A stretch of DNA of 6,563 nucleotides from Deltaproteobacteria bacterium (GCA_030606505.1 JAUWGI010000047.1:1-6563), one strand, 5' to 3'. Shown: positions 1 to 5,333, numbered from the stretch's first letter. The notes: a model not told the origin generated them from the letters alone. Made by a program: numbers and translations.

Positions 1-35
1 CAGAGTCCGCTGTCCTACCACTAGACGATTCCCCA
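1..35 (-). tRNA. tRNA-Gln (anticodon CUG), 5' half only, cut by window edge
   Basis: Read on the minus strand from 35 to 1, this matches the 5' half of a tRNA: acceptor strand TGGGGAA, then TC, a D arm whose stem GTCT pairs with GGAC (one G-T pair) around a loop containing GG, A26, the 5' anticodon-stem strand GCGGA, C32, U33 and anticodon CTG at the window edge. U at position 1 is typical of glutamine tRNAs, and CUG reads the Gln codon CAG. The 3' half lies outside the window, so the acceptor and T arms cannot be checked. Glu was considered because of the similar D arm, but the anticodon position reads CTG rather than CTC or TTC. Confidence 0.85.
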
Positions 36-46
36 GCACATAGGGA

Positions 47-75
47 ATTATAACATGGGGTTAGGCTCAGGGCAA
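47..75 (-). promoter_or_regulatory. Promoter for tRNA-Gln
   Basis: On the minus strand a perfect TATAAT (-10, bases 52-47) lies 17 bases downstream of TTGCCC (-35, bases 75-70, 4 of 6 matches to TTGACA). The predicted start near base 40 is about 5 bases before the tRNA 5' end, a normal short leader for a tRNA removed by RNase P. Sigma-70-type recognition is assumed. Confidence 0.65.
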
Positions 76-86
76 TACAAGGCTAT

Positions 87-115
87 TTGACACCGCACAC
101 CTGACCCTTTATGCT
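87..115 (+). promoter_or_regulatory. Sigma-70-type promoter for the rnc gene group
   Basis: A perfect TTGACA (-35, 87-92) is followed after exactly 17 bases by TATGCT (-10, 110-115, 4 of 6 matches). The predicted start near 122 leaves a leader of about 15 bases before the rnc ATG, just enough for the GAAGGAA ribosome binding site at 124-130. Its -35 box lies 11 bases from that of the divergent tRNA promoter, so the two promoters are back to back. Confidence 0.65.
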
Positions 116-136
116 GACTACTAGAAGGAACGAGCT

Positions 137-835
137 ATGGCTGATTTAGCCGCACTACAAAAGACTCTGGGCATCTCGTTTAAAGACCCCTCCCTTCTGG
201 AACAAGCCCTGGTTCATACCTCCTACGTCAATGAGAACCCGGGCACTACCACCTCCAATGAAAGGCTCGAGTTCCTGGGCGATGCCGTCCTGGGCTTTAT
301 CATTGCCGAAGAGCTGTATCAACGCCTTCCCCAGTCCAGTGAAGGGGAGATGACCGAACTCCGCTCCTCGCTGGTGCGCGGGGATGCCCTGTCCCGCATG
401 GCCAAGGCTATCAGCCTGGGCAATTACCTCTACCTGGGCAAGGGGGAGGAAGTTAGCGGGGGGCGGCGTAAGCCGGCTAACCTGGCCGGAGCTCTGGAAT
501 CAGTAATAGCCGCTATTTTCCTCGACCAGGGCTCTAGCGGGGCCAGGGCTTTTATCCTCCGTCTGATGGATAAAGAGCTTAAAAAAGCACTGAGCCAGGG
601 GATAGAGCCCGATTATAAATCACAACTGCAGGAGCTTATCCAGGCCAGACACCAGCAAACGCCGACCTACCAGGTTATAGAAGAAATGGGGCCAGACCAC
701 GACCGAAGGTTCACCGTCGAAGTAAGGGTGGGCGATGCCATTCTGGGCAGGGGGTCAGGCAAAAGCAAAAAATTAGCCGAGGCTGAAGCTGCCCGCTCCG
801 CTTTAGACCAGCTTCCCACCGACTTTACACCATAA
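137..835 (+). CDS. rnc: Ribonuclease III
   Basis: RNase III cleaves double-stranded RNA and starts the processing of rRNA precursors and some mRNAs in the cytoplasm, working as a homodimer. The 232-residue length is normal (E. coli 226). The nuclease domain (about 1-150) carries the signature NERLEFLGDAVLG at 41-53, giving E42, E45 and D49, equal to E. coli E38, E41 and D45. E69 matches E65 and E121 matches E117. At the position of E. coli D114 the protein has Gly118 (NLAGALE), so one classical acidic metal-site residue is absent. A double-stranded RNA binding domain follows (about 159-227), ending in the usual GSGKSKKLAEAEAA helix. The ATG at 137 is chosen for its GAAGGAA site 6 bases upstream. 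It leads the plus-strand group; the next gene begins 64 bases after its stop. Confidence 0.95.
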   Translation: MADLAALQKTLGISFKDPSLLEQALVHTSYVNENPGTTTSNERLEFLGDAVLGFIIAEELYQRLPQSSEGEMTELRSSLVRGDALSRMAKAISLGNYLYLGKGEEVSGGRRKPANLAGALESVIAAIFLDQGSSGARAFILRLMDKELKKALSQGIEPDYKSQLQELIQARHQQTPTYQVIEEMGPDHDRRFTVEVRVGDAILGRGSGKSKKLAEAEAARSALDQLPTDFTP

Positions 836-851
836 CTCCTCTTTGCTAAAC

Positions 852-879
852 TTTAATTAGCCGTGCCACCGGTTATCAT
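852..879 (+). promoter_or_regulatory. Possible promoter before the 50-residue gene
   Basis: TATCAT at 874-879 matches the -10 consensus at 5 of 6 positions. The best -35 partner, TTTAAT at 852-857 (16-base spacer), matches only 3 of 6. A start near 886 would fall just before the ribosome binding site at 888-894. The 64-base gap after rnc is the widest in the plus-strand group, which is why an internal promoter is considered. Weak evidence. Confidence 0.3.
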
Positions 880-899
880 ACTCAAATAGAGGTGTTACT

Positions 900-1052
900 A
901 TGGGAAAGCGAGATTTCCGGCATAGAGAAACGAAGAAACCCAAAAAGGATACCAAAAAAATCGTCACTACTACTATCTTGCCACCTCCAGTAACAGTAGA
1001 AGTGGTTAAAAAGGGAAAAAAGCGGAAAGAGGAAGAGGAGGAGGAAAGATAG
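900..1052 (+). CDS. Small highly charged protein, 50 residues, unknown function
   Basis: This short gene starts at an ATG 5 bases after a good ribosome binding site (AGAGGTG, 888-894) and ends at TAG 1050-1052. The protein has three zones: a basic head (MGKRDFRHRETKKPKKD, about 1-20), a short hydrophobic and proline stretch (IVTTTILPPPVTVEVV, 21-36) and a tail of Lys/Arg followed by six Glu (37-50). There is no signal peptide, membrane segment or Cys. The charge pattern suggests a disordered protein binding nucleic acid or ribosomes, but that is inference. It resembles small conserved Dehalococcoidia proteins as far as memory allows. Its last Glu codons (GAG/GAA) also form the Shine-Dalgarno sequence of the next gene, and it contains an in-frame A AAA AAG at 1016-1022. 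Longer open frames on the opposite strand (857-1072, 882-1214) lack family resemblance. Confidence 0.7.
   Translation: MGKRDFRHRETKKPKKDTKKIVTTTILPPPVTVEVVKKGKKRKEEEEEER
1016..1022 (+). other. Potential -1 slippery heptamer A AAA AAG
   Basis: In the frame of the 50-residue gene the bases divide as A-AAA-AAG, the same heptamer used for -1 frameshifting in E. coli dnaX. The -1 frame is open from 1010 (after a TAA at 1007-1009) right through the radical SAM gene. A slip here would therefore fuse the small basic protein to the radical SAM protein. A purine run, AAGGGA, lies directly upstream. Lys-rich coding alone could produce this heptamer by chance. Confidence 0.25.
1036..1044 (+). promoter_or_regulatory. 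Strong Shine-Dalgarno sequence inside the Glu codons of the small gene
   Basis: AGGAGGAGG is a near-ideal anti-16S match. Its last base lies 4 bases, and its first AGGAGG 7 bases, before an ATA at 1049-1051 that is in frame with the radical SAM protein. It is 73 bases from the next usable start, TTG 1118. The position argues for initiation at or very near 1049. Confidence 0.5.
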
Positions 1053-1978
1053 CGGCCTACCAGCAGCTCCATGATAGCGGGGAGCTGGCGGCTCGGGCGA
1101 AAAAAGCCAGAGCCATATTGGAAGCTTGCCAGATATGTCCCCGCCGCTGCCTGGCCAACCGCCTGGCTGGTGAAAGCGGCGAGTGTCAGGTTGCCACTCA
1201 GGTCGTGGTCTCAAGCTACGGCCCCCACTTCGAAGAGGAAGCCCCTCTGGTGGGCAGGCAGGGCTCAGGAACTATCTTCTTCACCTACTGCAATCTCCAC
1301 TGCACCTTCTGCCAGAACTACACCATAAGCCAGCTCGGAGAGGGGAACCCGGTAGCTAAAGAGACGCTGGCGGGGATGATGCTCTCGCTTCAGGACAAAG
1401 GCTGCCACAATATAAATCTGGTCAGCCCCACCCACGTTGTGCCTTACATCCTGGAAGCTCTAGAGCTGGCAGCGGCTAAAGGCCTCCATCTACCCCTGGT
1501 CTATAACACCGGCGGTTATGACTCTGTAGAAACGCTAAAACTGTTAGACGGTGTGGTTAACATCTACATGCCCGATATGAAGTACTCCGACAAAAAAATC
1601 GCTGAGGAGCTATCGGGGATAAAAGACTACCCCGAAATAAACAGAGCGGCGGTAAAGGAGATGCACCGGCAAGTGGGCGACCTTCAGCTGGATGAGCAGG
1701 GTGTGGCCCGGCGCGGCCTCCTGGTGCGACACCTGGTACTACCCAACGGACTGGCGGGGACTGAGGGAGTGGTAAAATTCCTCGCCCGAGAGGTCTCCAC
1801 CAACACCTACCTGAATATTATGGCCCAGTATCACCCCTGCTATAAAGCCTTTGATATTCCCAAGATTGAACGTCCCCTGCTCGGGCAGGAGTTCTCCGAG
1901 GCCATCGAGCTGGCTCAACAGCAAGGTCTATACAGGCTGGACACAGAGAAGTCCCCGTTGAGGTTCATCTCAGGATAA
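1049..1978 (+). CDS. PflX-like radical SAM protein (COG1313 type), non-canonical start
   Basis: Radical SAM enzyme of the pyruvate formate-lyase activase-like PflX group; the substrate is unknown. Numbered from ATA 1049 (309 residues), the [4Fe-4S] motif CxxxCxxC is C81, C85 and C88 in FFTYCNLHCTFCQNY, preceded by GSGTIFF. An N-terminal four-Cys module (C27, C30, C34, C46; CQICPRRC then GEC) is also family-typical and may bind a second metal site. GGYDS, MPDMKYSD and RHLVLPN blocks fit the rest of the partial TIM barrel. Start: the first ordinary start codon, TTG 1118, has no ribosome binding site and would cut off the helix just before C27. The in-frame sequence continues upstream to 1049, where ATA follows AGGAGGAGG and overlaps the previous stop (ATAG). 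No ATG, GTG or TTG exists in this frame between 1010 and 1118. Alternatives are a frameshift fusion or a TTG 1118 start giving 286 residues. No glycyl-radical enzyme lies nearby. Confidence 0.88.
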   Translation: MAAYQQLHDSGELAARAKKARAILEACQICPRRCLANRLAGESGECQVATQVVVSSYGPHFEEEAPLVGRQGSGTIFFTYCNLHCTFCQNYTISQLGEGNPVAKETLAGMMLSLQDKGCHNINLVSPTHVVPYILEALELAAAKGLHLPLVYNTGGYDSVETLKLLDGVVNIYMPDMKYSDKKIAEELSGIKDYPEINRAAVKEMHRQVGDLQLDEQGVARRGLLVRHLVLPNGLAGTEGVVKFLAREVSTNTYLNIMAQYHPCYKAFDIPKIERPLLGQEFSEAIELAQQQGLYRLDTEKSPLRFISG

Positions 1979-1982
1979 TACG

Positions 1983-2273
1983 ATGGGTAGTAGCGATCTA
2001 GCTTCGGTGCAGGCAACGGTATACGGCTATGTCCAGGGTGTCTTCTTCCGCACCTTTGTCTACCGACAGGCTGAAGAGCTGGGATTAGCCGGCTACGTAA
2101 GGAACCTGCCCGGCGGGGAAGCAGTTGAGGTTGTTGCTGAGGGGGAAAAGAAACAATTAGAAAAGCTAATCAGTCACCTTAAGGTGGGACCGCCGGCGGC
2201 CAGGGTGGAAAGGGTGGTTACCAACTGGGCAGAATATACCGGGAGTTACTCCGAGTTCAGCATCAGGTACTAG
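1983..2273 (+). CDS. acyP: Acylphosphatase
   Basis: Small cytoplasmic enzyme (96 residues, normal for the family) that hydrolyses the carboxyl-phosphate bond of acylphosphates. The signature GYVQGVFFR at 15-23 gives the phosphate-binding loop and catalytic Arg23, and GYVRNL at 37-42 gives Asn41, which positions the attacking water. Both residue numbers coincide with the classical enzymes. The remainder (VEVVAEGEKKQLEKLISHLK and GPPAARVERV) fits the ferredoxin-like fold. The ATG lies 4 bases after the radical SAM stop, with only a modest AGGA before it, so translation is probably coupled. It is the last plus-strand gene; its TAG overlaps the stop of the convergent minus-strand gene. A link to the radical SAM protein is not evident from the sequence. 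Confidence 0.95.
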   Translation: MGSSDLASVQATVYGYVQGVFFRTFVYRQAEELGLAGYVRNLPGGEAVEVVAEGEKKQLEKLISHLKVGPPAARVERVVTNWAEYTGSYSEFSIRY

Positions 2274-2662
2274 GGAACCTGGCGCAAGCCGTAGTACCGC
2301 TCATTCCCCAGCAGGCGAAATAGCACCTCCGTAGAGGTGCGCTGGGGGGCACCACCCCGCCGCTCCGCCAGTTGTTCGCTCAGCTCCTCCAAACCGAGGG
2401 GCTGGTTACCATTAGCCAGGAAAATCCGGAATACTCTCTCCAAAATAGGCGGCCTATCGATAAAAAATTCGGGGGTTTTAGAGCAGCAATCCCTGATATT
2501 AGCCAGCAGGTCAGCCGGTGAAAATTGCTTCTTACCCCCCTCCAGCCGCCCAAGACACTTAGGGCACAAACAGCCCTGAGCCAGGGCCAGAAATGAACGA
2601 TTATTCTGCTCAAGCCAGTCTAAATCAATAAACCAGCGCGCCACGGTTCGGTCATCAGCCAT
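2270..2662 (-). CDS. Small protein with CxCPxC motif and possible winged-helix C-terminus, unknown function
   Basis: This 130-residue protein is not recognised as a named family. Cysteines cluster as C31, C33 and C36 (CLCPKC) with a CC pair at 59-60, which could form a zinc or Fe-S site. Residues about 72-130 (helix, NGNQPLGLEELSEQL, helix, then short aromatic strands) resemble a winged helix-turn-helix, suggesting nucleic-acid binding; this is inference from pattern only. There is no signal peptide or membrane segment. The ATG at 2662 lies 9 bases after the DUF362-like stop with a modest TAGGT before it, so it is probably the last gene of the cofactor operon. Its TAG overlaps the acyP stop. 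The open frame spans the gap exactly, and similar proteins seem to occur in Dehalococcoidia, which supports it as real. Confidence 0.75.
   Translation of the reverse strand: MADDRTVARWFIDLDWLEQNNRSFLALAQGCLCPKCLGRLEGGKKQFSPADLLANIRDCCSKTPEFFIDRPPILERVFRIFLANGNQPLGLEELSEQLAERRGGAPQRTSTEVLFRLLGNERYYGLRQVP
2306..2347. repeat. Nested inverted repeat just past the convergent junction
   Basis: Inner stem GCACCTC (2323-2329) pairs perfectly with GAGGTGC (2334-2340) around the loop CGTA. Outer stem CCCCAGC (2306-2312) pairs perfectly with GCTGGGG (2341-2347). The two stems adjoin without a gap on the right side, and a 10-base bulge (2313-2322) separates them on the left. It starts 33 bases beyond the acyP stop, inside the opposing gene. 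No T-tract follows on the plus strand, so it is not a standard intrinsic terminator. Confidence 0.6.
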
Positions 2663-2671
2663 ACTCTATAC

Positions 2672-3403
2672 CTAGCCTTCCAGCCCTACTCTGGCTTCCT
2701 TAATCAAATTAAGGTAACTAGACTTAAGCCCCTGCTCCCTTGAGGCCTCGCTATCTACTTCATAGGGCTCACCAACGAAAACCTTACCATACTTCTCGAC
2801 CTCTCCCCTGGTAGGGTCATCTTGCGCTGTGAATTTCTGGCTAGCTTCGATAATCCCCAGATCAAAGGGGAGAGTAAAATAAAGGTCAACTATAACCTTA
2901 TCAATCCCCAGACTATATAAAGACTTCCAGCCCCGTGGCGCCCCTCCCCCATACTTACTGCTGGGCAGCACGGAAAGGAGGTTCATTATGCTTAAATTAC
3001 TCCTGCCCTTAATCACCTTTAAGGGAGCCACCGTTATCAGGTAATCGCAGGATAAGATAACATTAGGCACCCAGAAGGTAGGCACAACCAGAGGCTTGGG
3101 CAGCGGATTATCCACCTCCACCCAGACACAATCGTTCACATCCAGCGTCAGTACACGGGGGAAATCGTAACCCAATGCCTGATATACAGGAAAGATGGGC
3201 TCCCCTCCCGGCGTACCGGCCAGGAGCAGAATATCGGCGTCGCTAATCCGCCTGATACCCTCTATTATCACCGATAGCATATTCTGGCTGGTGGTCACCG
3301 GATATGGTACCGGGTAGGCGGCGCTGGGCTTAATCAAAACCCGCCGTGCCCGGGATATTACCGATGGTGGTTCAAAAACGAACCCCGAAGCATCAAATAT
3401 CAA
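2672..3403 (-). CDS. DUF362-like protein without Fe-S motifs
   Basis: The protein resembles the DUF362 domain, whose biochemical role is unknown. Counting from TTG 3403 (243 residues), visible family-like blocks are RRVLIKPSAAYP (about 20-31), DADILLLAGTPGG (55-67), a GYDFPRV strand, CDYLITVAPLKV (119-130) and SIMNLLSVLPSSKYG (138-152), equivalent to the usual KTH and KNllG regions. Many relatives carry ferredoxin-type cysteines; this one has only two isolated Cys. Start: an open frame extends to TTG 3415, but GGAGG at 3413-3409 lies 5 bases before TTG 3403, making 3403 the better start. It follows moeA by 18 bases and precedes the CxCPxC gene by 9, so it is probably co-transcribed with the molybdenum cofactor genes. 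A role there is only inferred from position. Family assignment is moderate. Confidence 0.72.
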   Translation of the reverse strand: MIFDASGFVFEPPSVISRARRVLIKPSAAYPVPYPVTTSQNMLSVIIEGIRRISDADILLLAGTPGGEPIFPVYQALGYDFPRVLTLDVNDCVWVEVDNPLPKPLVVPTFWVPNVILSCDYLITVAPLKVIKGRSNLSIMNLLSVLPSSKYGGGAPRGWKSLYSLGIDKVIVDLYFTLPFDLGIIEASQKFTAQDDPTRGEVEKYGKVFVGEPYEVDSEASREQGLKSSYLNLIKEARVGLEG

Positions 3404-3408
3404 AACTG

Positions 3409-3413
3409 CCTCC
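3409..3413 (-). promoter_or_regulatory. Ribosome binding site that decides the DUF362-like start
   Basis: Minus-strand GGAGG is followed after 5 bases by TTG (3403-3401). The upstream TTG at 3415 overlaps this site and has no comparable site of its own. Confidence 0.6.
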
Positions 3414-3421
3414 AAAACCGA

Positions 3422-4684
3422 CTACTCGACATCTTCACTCCAATCCAGCATCATTACCTCAACCACATCCCCCGGCTCCACCCCAGGCTTATCCTCGGGA
3501 ACAATGGCCAACCCGTTAGCCAGAGCCATCGAGGTCAGAATCCCCGAGCCCTGTGGCCCGGTAAGCCGGGCAAAGTACCCGTCGCCGCGCTTCTCCACAA
3601 AGACTCTGGTAAAGACACGGCGCCCGTCGGTATTTTCAATAGCATCCTCCACAACTGCCTGCACCGTGGGTTTGGTCAGATTCTTCCGGCCCATCATCTT
3701 AAGAATCGCCGGGCGGGCAAAAAGCTCAAAGTTAACCATAGCGCTAACCGGATTACCGGCCAGGCCAAAGAAGGGTGTATTTTTAGCCTCGCCCGTTTTA
3801 CTCCGACCCTTAAGCAAACCGAAGACCAGGGGCTTCCCCGGCTTCTCCCGGACCCGCCAGAAGATAATTTCACCCTCTTTCTCCAGCACCTCCCTGACCA
3901 CATCGTAATCACCCAGCGAGACTCCGCCGGAGGTTATTAATATATCAGCATCCCGCCCGGAGCCAAGCTTATCCATCAGCGAATCCTCATTATCCGAGGC
4001 TATGCCCAATATCTTGGGAACAGCACCATAGTGCTGGGCCAGAGCCGCCAGGCTATAGCTATTACTGTTATATATCTTGCCGCCAGACAGTGGCTGAGTG
4101 ATGTCTGCTATCTCATCGCCGGTGGCTAAAATAGCCACCACCGGACGGCAGATAACCTTTACTTTACTGCAACCCAGCGAAGCCAGAACACCGACTTCTG
4201 ACGCCCTGAGCCTCGTCCCCCGGCTCAGCACCAGTGACCCGGCGGCAATATCCTCCCCCGCCTGCCGGATTTCAGCCCCAGGCGCTACCTCAATCAGAAC
4301 GCCTATCTCAGTTGGAATCCCCTGGCGCTCCGACTCATCGGTATCCTCAAACCTGACCACACCATCGGCACCCTCAGGTATTGGTGCCCCGGTCATAATC
4401 CGGATAGCCGTACCCGGTTCCACCCTAGACTGGGAAGCAGCACCGGCAGCAACGGTATCAATAACGCGCAGAATACGAGGCGACTTATGGCTGGCACCGC
4501 GAGTATCTGCCGACCTGACGGCATAGCCATCCATGGCCGAATTGTCCATCGGAGGGATATCGATGGTAGAAAATATATCCTCAGCCAGAACCTGCCCCAG
4601 ACAGCTTAGAATCGGGCTTTCTTCCACCCCAAGAACAGCTACATTCTCCAGAACCTTCTCCAGAGCCTGGTCAACACTTATCAC
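3422..4684 (-). CDS. moeA: Molybdopterin molybdenumtransferase MoeA
   Basis: MoeA inserts molybdate into adenylylated molybdopterin to form the molybdenum cofactor, in the cytoplasm. The 420-residue length is normal. Motifs in order: PPMDNSAMDGYAVR at 44-57 (Asp52), MTGAPIPEGAD at 97-107, ATGDE at 187-191, SDNEDS at 230-235 (Asp231), SGGVSLGDYD at 252-261, REKPGKP at 279-285, GLAGNPVSA at 307-315 and the C-terminal domain with GSGILTSMA at 379-387. These cover the substrate and metal-site positions known from E. coli MoeA, so the enzyme should be active. The usual GLPGNPVSA has Ala in place of the first Pro, a mild change. The start is GTG 4684, whose GTGA overlaps the mobA stop by 4 bases, indicating coupled translation. 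The DUF362-like gene follows closely. Confidence 0.95.
   Translation of the reverse strand: MISVDQALEKVLENVAVLGVEESPILSCLGQVLAEDIFSTIDIPPMDNSAMDGYAVRSADTRGASHKSPRILRVIDTVAAGAASQSRVEPGTAIRIMTGAPIPEGADGVVRFEDTDESERQGIPTEIGVLIEVAPGAEIRQAGEDIAAGSLVLSRGTRLRASEVGVLASLGCSKVKVICRPVVAILATGDEIADITQPLSGGKIYNSNSYSLAALAQHYGAVPKILGIASDNEDSLMDKLGSGRDADILITSGGVSLGDYDVVREVLEKEGEIIFWRVREKPGKPLVFGLLKGRSKTGEAKNTPFFGLAGNPVSAMVNFELFARPAILKMMGRKNLTKPTVQAVVEDAIENTDGRRVFTRVFVEKRGDGYFARLTGPQGSGILTSMALANGLAIVPEDKPGVEPGDVVEVMMLDWSEDVE
4121..4139. repeat. Perfect 8-bp hairpin inside moeA
   Basis: GGTGGCTA (4121-4128) pairs perfectly with TAGCCACC (4132-4139) around a 3-base loop. A second register, CCGGTGG at 4119-4125 with CCACCGG at 4138-4144, is also possible. 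It covers the codons for VAILAT just before and into the conserved TGDE motif of MoeA. It may be chance from coding constraint. Confidence 0.4.
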
Positions 4685-5328
4685 GGCTTCACATACCTCA
4701 TTATCATTTGACGTGCCTTCTCCAGATCAGCCTCGGTGTTTACATTAAAAAAGCTCAGGTGCTGCGGGTCGAACCGGTCAATCTCGTCAGACTCCACATA
4801 TCTAACCTCAACCAGGTCAAACAGCGCCCTGACCTCCAGATTTTCACGCTTTAGCAGCCTCTCTATATGAGCCAGGCAGCTCCGGGCATAAACAGCGTGG
4901 AGCGGTTCCACCAGCTCGCCCAAGCGGGGAACCACCAGGTCGAAGTCAGCCGAAAGCTCCATCATGTAACGCAATAGGGCTTGGTTCAGGAAGGGCATAT
5001 CACAGGCGACAACAAGGTTATACTGTGAGTCTGACGCAGCCAGCCCAGTATAGATACCACCCAGGGCACCTTTACCGGGGTAGATATCAGTTACTATTCT
5101 AGACCTCTGATAGCCGTTAACCTGGGGAAGGGACTTCTTACCCGCCGTAACTATTATAATATCACGGTTAAAGGGAGCAAGTTGAGATAACACCCGCTGG
5201 AGCAAATTGCTGTTGTCAACAGTCTCTTGAACCTTGTCCCGCCCCAAACGCAAGCCCTTGCCACCAGCAAGAACCACACAAGTTATATCCAAAGTATGCT
5301 TCTCAATCCCCTCTAGCCTCACCCCCAT
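4681..5328 (-). CDS. mobA: Molybdenum cofactor guanylyltransferase (MobA-like)
   Basis: MobA-type nucleotidyltransferase that joins a nucleotide, normally GMP from GTP, to the molybdenum cofactor. The 215-residue length fits. Motifs: nucleotide-binding LAGGKGLRLGRDK at 20-32, PGKGALGGIYTGL at 84-96, metal-binding CDMPFL at 109-114, VEPLHAVY at 140-147 and FFNVNTEADL at 193-202. Guanine rather than cytosine specificity is inferred from overall similarity and is not proven. The ATG at 5328 has no Shine-Dalgarno sequence and lies directly after a consensus -10 box. An alternative start is TTG 5292, which gives MDITCVVLAGG, a length before LAGG also normal for the family. It overlaps moeA by 4 bases. 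No mobB is present in the window. Confidence 0.92.
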   Translation of the reverse strand: MGVRLEGIEKHTLDITCVVLAGGKGLRLGRDKVQETVDNSNLLQRVLSQLAPFNRDIIIVTAGKKSLPQVNGYQRSRIVTDIYPGKGALGGIYTGLAASDSQYNLVVACDMPFLNQALLRYMMELSADFDLVVPRLGELVEPLHAVYARSCLAHIERLLKRENLEVRALFDLVEVRYVESDEIDRFDPQHLSFFNVNTEADLEKARQMIMRYVKP

Positions 5329-5333
5329 ATATT

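Noticed and set aside
838..892. CCTCTTTG (838-845) pairing with CAAATAGAGG (883-892), possibly hiding the ribosome binding site of the small gene
   Set aside because: The pairing needs bulged bases over a 37-base loop and is only about 8 bp, so it is too weak to claim as a regulatory structure.
857..1214. Minus-strand open frames over the small gene and the start of the radical SAM gene
   Set aside because: They are low-complexity (Ser/Phe runs opposite Lys/Glu codons), have no good start signal and no family features. The plus-strand 50-residue frame has a clear ribosome binding site.
1071..1328. Plus-strand ATG frame of 85 residues overlapping the radical SAM gene
   Set aside because: It is a shifted reading of the conserved radical SAM frame (W, R and S-rich, no motif) and stops inside it.
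3556..3571. GCCCGG-TAAG-CCGGGC inverted repeat near the moeA 3' end as a terminator
   Set aside because: It lies inside the coding sequence with no T-tract, and the next gene follows closely in the same direction.
3504..4748. Plus-strand open frames opposite moeA and mobA
   Set aside because: They are antisense shadows with Ser/Thr/Arg/Pro-rich translations and no motifs, while the minus strand carries complete MoeA and MobA motif sets.
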